Of a DNA stretch of 11,154 nucleotides, positions 6,768 through 11,154 are shown in pieces; position 1 is the stretch's first letter, and every line of letters begins with the position of its first letter. A program made the position numbers and the translations under genes. This DNA comes from an uncultured Alistipes sp. (GTDB taxonomy: Bacteria; Bacteroidota; Bacteroidia; Bacteroidales; Rikenellaceae): NCBI GenBank assembly GCA_904502075.1, contig CAJGDL010000050.1, positions 1 to 11,154 of the forward strand, in the 5' to 3' direction. The notes under the pieces are model-generated. The model saw nothing but the letters and a program-made list of their open reading frames with translations, had not been told where the DNA came from and ran no database searches.

Positions 6768-7934
6768 ATGGAGATCAAAATTACAGACAAAATCAAATAC
6801 ATCGGTGTCGACGATACCGATTTGGACCTCTTCGAAGGACAATACATCATTCCGAACGGAATCTCCTACAACTCCTACCTGATCCTGGACGAGAAGGTGG
6901 CCATCATGGATACGGTGGATGGTCGCAAGGGTCAAGCCTGGTGGGAGAACCTGGAGCGCGAACTCGCAGGTCGCACCCCCGACTACCTGGTGGTGCAGCA
7001 CATGGAGCCCGACCACGCCTCGCTGATCGCCGAGGCTGTGGCCAAGTTCCCCGCCATGCAGGTCGTAGCCACCGCCAAGGCGCTCGACATGATGCCCCAC
7101 TTCTTCGAGGGGATCTCGCTCGAGGGTCGCACAATGGCTGTTAAGGAGGGCGACACCCTGCCCCTCGGCCACCACACCCTGCAATTCTTTATGGCCCCGA
7201 TGGTCCACTGGCCCGAGGTGATGGTTACCTACGAGCAGAGCGAGAAGATCGTCTTTGCGGCCGACGGCTTCGGTAAGTTCGGCGCCCTCGCCCACGAGGA
7301 GGATTGGGCTTGCGAGGCTCGCCGCTACTACTTCAACATCTGTGGTAAGTATGGCGCCCCGGTGCAGGCCCTGCTCAAGAAACTCGCGACGCTCGACGTG
7401 AAGTGCATCTGCCCGCTCCACGGCCCCATCCTGAAGGAGAACCTGGGCTACTACATCGGCCTCTACGACACCTGGAGCAAGTATGAGGTGGAGACCGAAG
7501 GGGTCTTCGTGGCCTACGCCTCGATCCACGGTGGCACGGCCGTAGTGGCTCGCAAGATGGCCGAAATCCTCCAAGCCAAGGGGGCACCGAAGGTATCCAT
7601 TGCCGACCTGTGCCGCGATGACATGGCCGAGGCAGTAGAGGATGCCTTCCGCATGGGCAAGCTCCTGGTAGCCGCCCCCTCCTACGATGGCGACCTCTTC
7701 CCCCCGATGCACGACTTCCTGCACCACCTCAAGTTGAAGACCTTCCAGAAACGTCGCGTGGGTATCATCGAGAACGGCTCATGGGCCCCGACGGCCGGCC
7801 GCGTAATGAAGGGCATGCTCTCCGAGATGAAGGAGATCGAGATCGTGGAGCCGATGATCACCATCCGCTCGCGCATGAAGCAGAGCGACCTCGCCTCCAT
7901 GGAGGCCTTGGCCGATGCCCTGTTGGCCGAATAA
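6768..7934 (+). CDS. fprA: Flavodiiron protein (FprA family A-type flavoprotein)
   Basis: A 388-residue two-domain enzyme. Residues 1-245 are a metallo-beta-lactamase-like diiron domain with every expected iron ligand visible: His78, Glu80 and Asp82 in HMEPDH, His147 in VHWPE, Asp166 in AADGFG and His218 in PLHGP. Residues 246-388 form a flavodoxin-like FMN domain beginning with YASIHGGTAVVA, the phosphate-binding loop. The family reduces O2 to water and/or NO to N2O in the cytoplasm of anaerobes, with electrons from rubredoxin or other carriers. Which substrate dominates here cannot be told. The length is typical for the simple class A form, with no fused rubredoxin or reductase. The start follows a consensus promoter and an A-rich leader. 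It is a single-gene unit with its own terminator, consistent with a stand-alone oxygen/NO defence enzyme. Confidence 0.94.
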   Translation: MEIKITDKIKYIGVDDTDLDLFEGQYIIPNGISYNSYLILDEKVAIMDTVDGRKGQAWWENLERELAGRTPDYLVVQHMEPDHASLIAEAVAKFPAMQVVATAKALDMMPHFFEGISLEGRTMAVKEGDTLPLGHHTLQFFMAPMVHWPEVMVTYEQSEKIVFAADGFGKFGALAHEEDWACEARRYYFNICGKYGAPVQALLKKLATLDVKCICPLHGPILKENLGYYIGLYDTWSKYEVETEGVFVAYASIHGGTAVVARKMAEILQAKGAPKVSIADLCRDDMAEAVEDAFRMGKLLVAAPSYDGDLFPPMHDFLHHLKLKTFQKRRVGIIENGSWAPTAGRVMKGMLSEMKEIEIVEPMITIRSRMKQSDLASMEALADALLAE

Positions 7935-7968
7935 ACTACCCCTTGTCGGCCACGAAGTCGAATCCCCC

Positions 7969-8005
7969 AAAAGTACGCCCTCGGTCACTCGAGGGCCTAC
8001 TTTTT
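7969..8005 (+). terminator. Terminator of the flavodiiron gene
   Basis: AAAAGTA-GCCCTCG (7969-7983) pairs with CGAGGGC-TACTTTT (7990-8004), with one C-C mismatch and a 6-nt loop, ending in five T. The A- and T-tracts flank the GC core symmetrically, so it may also stop antisense transcription. Confidence 0.9.
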
Positions 8006-8057
8006 GGAGCCATTTCTCGAATAGCAATAGAAAAAAGAGAGAAAAAACGGAATATTT

Positions 8058-8088
8058 TTTGCATTTTGCAGAAATGTTTGTATATTTG
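8058..8088 (+). promoter_or_regulatory. tRNA-Cys promoter
   Basis: TTTG (8058-8061), 19 nt, TATATTTG (8081-8088), an exact Bacteroidota consensus match. Transcription would begin near 8093-8095, about 15 bases before the mature tRNA 5' end. Confidence 0.82.
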
Positions 8089-8109
8089 CACACCCAAATG
8101 GGAAATTTT

Positions 8110-8180
8110 GGTCTGATGGCCGAGTGGCTAGGCAAAGGTCTGCAAAACCTTGTACAGCGGTTCGAATCCGCTTCAGACCT
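8110..8180 (+). tRNA. tRNA-Cys (GCA)
   Basis: The full cloverleaf can be drawn in 71 nt. The 7-bp acceptor stem is GGTCTGA (8110-8116) with TCAGACC (8173-8179), and the discriminator is U at 8180, as expected for Cys. The anticodon stem AAGGT/ACCTT holds the loop CTGCAAA with anticodon GCA at 8142-8144. The T-arm is AGCGG-TTCGAAT-CCGCT. CCA is not encoded (CAA follows), so the end must be added by the CCA-adding enzyme. The T-loop and everything after it, including the terminator, recurs 249 bp downstream. Confidence 0.97.
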
Positions 8181-8226
8181 CAAATATGCAGAACAGACGA
8201 CTTAAAAAGTCGTCTGTTTTTGTTTT
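8161..8226 (+). repeat. Direct repeat copy 1: tRNA-Cys 3' end plus terminator
   Basis: Positions 8161-8226 match 8410-8475 at 61 of 66 positions (G8188 versus A8437, and four changes in the terminator loop). The match begins exactly at the TTC of the T-loop and runs through the acceptor 3' strand and the terminator. Weak similarity continues for about eight more bases. This copy belongs to the intact tRNA and, if the layout is an integration product, would be the copy that restored the gene. Confidence 0.9.
8193..8226 (+). terminator. tRNA-Cys terminator
   Basis: An 11-bp perfect stem (8193-8203 with 8207-8217), AAA loop, then a T-rich tail TTTTTGTTTT. The tail itself (8218-8227) is perfectly complementary to 8264-8273 downstream. 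Confidence 0.9.
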
Positions 8227-8409
8227 GTCTGCCGCGTTCCTGAGCAAGCTCAGAACGCGATGGCAAAACAAAACCGCCTCCTAGCGGTTGGTTCTGCAGC
8301 GCACTGCTCACCTGGAGAAAAGGGGTTGCGAGGATAGGAAATCTCATGGCTCGGGCTTGCGCCCTCCGCTATAAGGAATCCTCGCGAGCGGCGGGCGTTA
8401 CGCCCTTGC
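8218..8409. other. Hairpin-dense segment between the tRNA 3'-end repeats
   Basis: No credible gene. On the + strand it folds into a series of hairpins: (a) 8218-8245 with 8248-8273, a near-perfect pairing including TTTTGTTTTG/CAAAACAAAA, GCGTTC/GAACGC and TGAGC/GCTCA; (b) AACCGC/GCGGTT, 8272-8277 with 8284-8289, sharing two bases with (a); (c) GGT-GCAG/CTGC-ACC, 8290-8312; (d) GCGAGGAT/ATCCTCGC, 8328-8335 with 8378-8385, enclosing GGGC/GCCC at 8353-8364; (e) GGGCG/CGCCC, 8393-8405. A 60-codon frame on the - strand (8432-8250) spans it but begins inside the antisense of the tRNA-derived repeat and looks spurious. The segment could be a small non-autonomous element, a remnant of an integrated island, or a structured RNA. 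I cannot tell which. Confidence 0.6.
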
Positions 8410-8475
8410 TTCGAATCCGCTTCAGACCTCAAATATACAGAACAGACGACTTCTTTAGTCGTCTGTTTTTGTTTT
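8410..8475 (+). repeat. Direct repeat copy 2: displaced tRNA-Cys 3' end plus terminator
   Basis: The second copy of the tRNA-Cys T-loop/acceptor 3' end (8410-8429), followed by the same spacer and terminator. Upstream of it there is no tRNA body: the base before the repeat differs from copy 1 and no D-arm or anticodon arm can be drawn. It is therefore a tRNA fragment, comparable to the displaced att copy at the far end of an integrated element. Confidence 0.88.
8441..8475 (+). terminator. Second copy of the tRNA terminator
   Basis: An 11-bp stem (8441-8451 with 8457-8467), loop TCTTT, then TTTTTGTTTT. Stem bases are identical to those of the copy at 8193-8217 while the loop has changed, so the terminator stem has been preserved. 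Confidence 0.85.
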
Positions 8476-8483
8476 ATCGGCCG

Positions 8484-8541
8484 AAGAAAAAAATATGATA
8501 AAGGGGTGTGAATTTTAAAAGTTCACACCCCTTTATCATAT
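8484..8541 (-). terminator. Terminator of the purH-purD-folD cluster
   Basis: A perfect 20-bp inverted repeat (8493-8512 with 8522-8541) with a 9-nt loop. On the - strand the stem is followed by a run of T (8493 down to about 8487). It lies 30 bases after the folD stop. In the + direction no T-run follows. The stem is unusually long and perfect for a bacterial terminator. Confidence 0.92.
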
Positions 8542-8571
8542 ACCACGGTCTCCAATTTCTCCCAACCTCCG

Positions 8572-9423
8572 TTAGAGGCCGAGATTCCTCTTGTAGCACT
8601 GAATCGTATTCTCCATCAGGCAAGTAATGGTCATGGGGCCCACACCGCCCGGCACGGGGGTGATGTGCGAAGCGATGGGCTCAATCGTGGCGAAATCCAC
8701 ATCACCGCACAACTTGCCGCTCTCAGGATCACGATTTACACCCACGTCGATCACCACAGCCCCAGGGGCAACCATATCGGCCGTTACGAACTTCGGGCGA
8801 CCAATGGCTACCACCAGGATCTCGGCTCCAAGGCATACCTCCTTAAGGTTCTGCGTGCGGCTGTGGGCAATGGTTACCGTTGCGTTGTTATCCAAGAGGA
8901 GTTTTGCCACGGGGAGGCCTACGATGTTGCTTCGACCGATCACCACGGCACGCTTGCCGGCGATCTCCACCCCTGCGGCCTTCAGCAACTTGATGATTCC
9001 CTTCGGGGTACAGGGCAGGATGCAACGCTCCTTCTGCCAGAGGGCTGCCACGTTGAGCGGATGGAAACCATCGACATCCTTCTCCTTGCGGATGGTGGCG
9101 ATCACCTTCTCCTCCGAGATGTGCTTGGGCAGGGGAAGTTGCACGAGAATGCCATCCACCGTCGTATCGTCGTTCAACTCGCGGATCAGCGAGAGGATCT
9201 CCTCCTCGGAGGCCGTCTCGGGACGACGGATTGTTGTATTTCGCATGCCGAGGGCGGTGCAGGCCTGGGCCTTGCCCGTCACATAGCTCACGCTACCCGG
9301 ATCCTCGCCCACCAGGATCACCACCAAGTGGGGCGCACGACCGTTTTGGGCCGTCAGTTCGGCCACCTCGACAGCCATCTCGGCCTTCAGCTTGGCCGAA
9401 AGTTCTTTGCCTGAAATAATCAT
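8572..9423 (-). CDS. folD: Bifunctional methylene-THF dehydrogenase / methenyl-THF cyclohydrolase
   Basis: 283 residues, the standard FolD length. It interconverts 5,10-methylene-, methenyl- and 10-formyl-tetrahydrofolate with NAD(P), supplying formyl groups for purine synthesis in the cytoplasm. Visible family motifs: Tyr47 and Lys51 in SYVTGK (catalytic pair), the substrate-site block GILVQLPLPKH at 91-101, KDVDGFHP at 115-122, the Rossmann nucleotide loop VIGRSNIVGLP at 161-171 and PVPGGVGPMT at 256-265. It starts 66 bases after the purD stop with no clear promoter between, so it is probably read from the purine operon. The upstream gap contains a doubled TAGGATTA motif of unknown meaning. 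Confidence 0.97.
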   Translation of the reverse strand: MIISGKELSAKLKAEMAVEVAELTAQNGRAPHLVVILVGEDPGSVSYVTGKAQACTALGMRNTTIRRPETASEEEILSLIRELNDDTTVDGILVQLPLPKHISEEKVIATIRKEKDVDGFHPLNVAALWQKERCILPCTPKGIIKLLKAAGVEIAGKRAVVIGRSNIVGLPVAKLLLDNNATVTIAHSRTQNLKEVCLGAEILVVAIGRPKFVTADMVAPGAVVIDVGVNRDPESGKLCGDVDFATIEPIASHITPVPGGVGPMTITCLMENTIQCYKRNLGL

Positions 9424-9489
9424 AACTCTACTATCTTTTTAATCCTAATAATCCTATACCAAATTTCGTTTTCGCTTGCTCAGGTCGCT

Positions 9490-10746
9490 CTAAAGCGCCC
9501 AATGACCGATATCGGTGCGGTGGAAGAGGTTCTCACACTCCACCTTCTCCACCTCGGCGAGGGCATGCTGCTGCGCCTCCTTGAGCGTCGCACCACAACC
9601 CACCACGAAGAGGACACGGCCTCCGTTCGTGAGGATCTTGCCCTCCTTGGCCGTCGTTCCCATGTGATAGACCTTCGAAAGGTGTTCGAGGCCCTTGATC
9701 TCATAGCCCTTCTCATAGGCCTCGGGGTAACCCTTCGAAGCCAAGACGATGCCGAGCGTCGCAAAATCGTGCCACTCCAACTCTCCCTCCTTGGCACAAG
9801 CAGGCACCTCGCCCTTGGCCAACGCATCGAAGACCTCCACGATATCGCTCTTCAGACGGGGCAGCACCACCTCAGTCTCGGGATCGCCGAAGCGGGCGTT
9901 GAACTCGATGACCTTGATTCCCTGCGGGGTCTTCATCAGACCGCCATAGAGCACGCCCGTGAAGGGACATCCCTCCTCAACCATCGCCTTGGCCGTGGGA
10001 CGCATCACATGCTCCAGGGCCCACTGACGCTCCTCCTCGGAGATGAAGGGCAGGGGCGAATAGGCACCCATACCGCCCGTGTTGGGGCCCTTGTCGCCGT
10101 CATAAGCACGCTTGTGATCCTGCGAGAGCACCATCGGATAGACCTGCTCGCCCGAAACGAAGCAGAGGAACGAGAACTCGGGGCCAGTGAGGAAATCCTC
10201 GATCACCACCTTGCCCTTACCAAACTTGTCGTCCTGGAGCATATCCTTCAGGGCAGCATCGGCCTCCTCCATCGTCTCGGCAATGACCACACCCTTGCCG
10301 GCGGCCAGGCCGTCGTACTTCAACACGGCGGGCAGCGGACGGCTCTTCACATAGGCCAAAGCCTCCTCGTAGAGCGTAAAGGAGCGGAATCCAGCCGTCG
10401 GGATCTCGTACTTCTGCATCAACTCCTTGGCAAACTCCTTCGAGGACTCGATGCGAGTAGCGGCCTTCGTCGGGCCGAAAATCGTCAGTCCCTCGGCTTG
10501 GAAGCGATCTACCACACCCACAGCCAGCGCTGCCTCGGGGCCTACGACCGTAAGGTCGATCTGCTCCTTTTTGGCAAAGGCCAACAGCCCCTCTACATCG
10601 GTATCTTTCAAGTTTACACACTCGGCCTGGCGGGCGATTCCCGCATTGCCCGGAGCGCAATAGATCTTCTCGGCCTTGGGCGAACGAGCCAAGGCATCCA
10701 CAATGGCGTGCTCACGGCCGCCCGAACCTATAACAAGTATTTTCAT
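9490..10746 (-). CDS. purD: Phosphoribosylamine-glycine ligase (GAR synthetase)
   Basis: 418 residues, typical PurD length. It catalyses the second step of de novo purine synthesis, joining glycine to phosphoribosylamine with ATP. Visible motifs: the N-terminal GSGGREHA at 7-14, VGPEAAL at 68-74, the ATP-grasp loop LKYDGLAAGKGV at 142-153 (Tyr where many homologues have Ala), the DKGPNTGGMGAYSP signature at 218-231 and the metal-binding EFNARFGDPE at 281-290. The ATG at 10746 is preferred because MKILVIGSGG is the canonical N-terminus; the in-frame extension to 10761 runs into a TTTGAAT repeat. It lies 112 bp downstream of purH and 66 bp upstream of folD, all in one direction. Confidence 0.97.
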   Translation of the reverse strand: MKILVIGSGGREHAIVDALARSPKAEKIYCAPGNAGIARQAECVNLKDTDVEGLLAFAKKEQIDLTVVGPEAALAVGVVDRFQAEGLTIFGPTKAATRIESSKEFAKELMQKYEIPTAGFRSFTLYEEALAYVKSRPLPAVLKYDGLAAGKGVVIAETMEEADAALKDMLQDDKFGKGKVVIEDFLTGPEFSFLCFVSGEQVYPMVLSQDHKRAYDGDKGPNTGGMGAYSPLPFISEEERQWALEHVMRPTAKAMVEEGCPFTGVLYGGLMKTPQGIKVIEFNARFGDPETEVVLPRLKSDIVEVFDALAKGEVPACAKEGELEWHDFATLGIVLASKGYPEAYEKGYEIKGLEHLSKVYHMGTTAKEGKILTNGGRVLFVVGCGATLKEAQQHALAEVEKVECENLFHRTDIGHWAL

Positions 10747-10748
10747 CA

Positions 10749-10776
10749 ATTCAAAATTCAAAAATCAAAATTCAAA
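10749..10776. repeat. Four tandem 7-bp repeats (ATTCAAA)
   Basis: ATTCAAA is repeated four times (10749, 10756, 10763 with one mismatch, 10770), reading TTTGAAT on the purD strand. It ends two bases before the purD ATG, so the translation start is AT-rich and unstructured. It may simply favour initiation in a phylum without strong Shine-Dalgarno use, or be a slippage-prone microsatellite. Confidence 0.75.
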
Positions 10777-10792
10777 ATGGGGCGATGGTATG

Positions 10793-10860
10793 AAATTTTC
10801 ATTTTGCGCAGGAAGATCCGGATGGCCAAGGTGCAAAGGTTCCACGCAAAATGGAAATTT
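10793..10860 (-). repeat. Long inverted repeat between purH and purD
   Basis: 16-base arms (10793-10808 and 10845-10860) are complementary with one mismatch. GGAA/TTCC inside the loop can add four more pairs. The right arm overlaps two bases of the purH stop codon. No U-tract follows on the - strand, so it is not a standard terminator. It may protect or process the purH-purD mRNA, or act in attenuation. Confidence 0.7.
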
Positions 10861-11154
10861 AATGCTTGAAATGTCTTTCGCCGGTAAATACCATCGAAAT
10901 ACCCATCTCGTCGGCCTTCTTGATCGAATCCTCGTCGCGCACCGAACCTCCGGGCTGGACAATGGCGGCCACACCGCGCTGGGCAGCAAGCGTTACGCAA
11001 TCATCGAAGGGGAAGAAGCCGTCCGAAGCGAGGACAATACCCTCCTTCACCCCCTTTTCGTTGGCCTGATTCAGGGCGATCTCGGCCGAACCGATGCGAT
11101 TCATCTGACCGGCACCTACGCCCAGGGTCTGTCCGCCCTTCACGGCCACGATAG
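10859..11154 (-). CDS. purH: PurH, C-terminal part (AICAR transformylase/IMP cyclohydrolase), cut by the window edge
   Basis: The last 97 residues of PurH; the 5' part lies beyond the right edge. The enzyme performs the final two steps of IMP synthesis, using 10-formyl-tetrahydrofolate. The visible segment belongs to the transformylase domain: TLGVGAGQMNR near its start, SDGFFPFDD in the middle, QPGGSVRD, and the canonical ending TGERHFKH. The frame stays open to the edge and the start cannot be seen. The stop codon overlaps the arm of an inverted repeat. It is the first visible gene of the leftward purH-purD-folD cluster. Confidence 0.95.
   Translation of the reverse strand, partial: IVAVKGGQTLGVGAGQMNRIGSAEIALNQANEKGVKEGIVLASDGFFPFDDCVTLAAQRGVAAIVQPGGSVRDEDSIKKADEMGISMVFTGERHFKH

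Noticed and set aside
8241..8251. CCTGAGCAAGC shared by the hairpin segment (8239-8249) and the purD-folD gap (- strand, about 9484-9474)
   Set aside because: An 11-base match alone can arise by chance in an 11-kb window, and the flanks do not match.
8250..8432. A 60-codon - strand frame across the hairpin segment
   Set aside because: Its N-terminus is the antisense of the tRNA 3'-end repeat and the rest is antisense to stable hairpins. There is no promoter or family motif.
9424..9489. Doubled TAGGATTA motif between purD and folD
   Set aside because: Two 8-mers one base apart in a 66-bp AT-rich gap. No matching promoter boxes were found, so a regulatory role is not supported.
9502..10869. 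A 455-codon open frame on the + strand
   Set aside because: It is antisense to purD, which carries all GAR synthetase signatures. No protein-family pattern is visible in it.

Overview
The window looks like chromosomal DNA of a Bacteroidota bacterium. Three promoters match the Bacteroidota form TTTG, 19-20 nt, TAnnTTTG: upstream of galM, upstream of the flavodiiron gene and upstream of tRNA-Cys. Start codons generally lack a Shine-Dalgarno sequence, and one product is an outer-membrane barrel of a type common in this phylum. The GC-rich coding sequence next to AT-rich intergenic DNA suggests a Rikenellaceae/Alistipes-like gut anaerobe. The genus is inferred from composition and gene style only.

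Layout, left to right. (1) Positions 1-221 hold an AT-rich edge with a hairpin terminator pointing left, and then the start region of a + strand DUF819-type membrane protein (222-1379). (2) A strong bidirectional terminator (1391-1431) separates this gene from a tight leftward operon, 5178 down to 1449. It encodes a bile-acid:sodium-symporter-family transporter, a PlsC-type acyltransferase with C-terminal membrane helices, and a POTRA-less Omp85-type barrel. (3) A 356-base spacer holds that operon's leader and tandem terminators for galM (aldose 1-epimerase, - strand). (4) galM and a flavodiiron protein gene (fprA type) diverge from two clear promoters. (5) A tRNA-Cys(GCA) gene with promoter and terminator follows. 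About 249 bp downstream, the tRNA 3' end plus its terminator is repeated. Between the copies lies a hairpin-dense segment without a credible gene. (6) The right end is a leftward one-carbon/purine cluster, purH (partial), purD, folD, closed by a strong terminator.

Functional links: PurH consumes the 10-formyl-tetrahydrofolate whose precursor conversions FolD catalyses, and PurD acts earlier in the same pathway. The transporter, acyltransferase and barrel genes are spaced 6 and 16 bp apart and probably share one transcript, which suggests a cell-envelope role.

The part most worth a second look is the tRNA-Cys region, 8110-8480. Its architecture resembles an integration scar or a very small non-autonomous element at a tRNA 3' end. 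No integrase is present, and the 'element' would be only a chain of hairpins. Everything else is mostly ordinary housekeeping sequence with a few intergenic structures.
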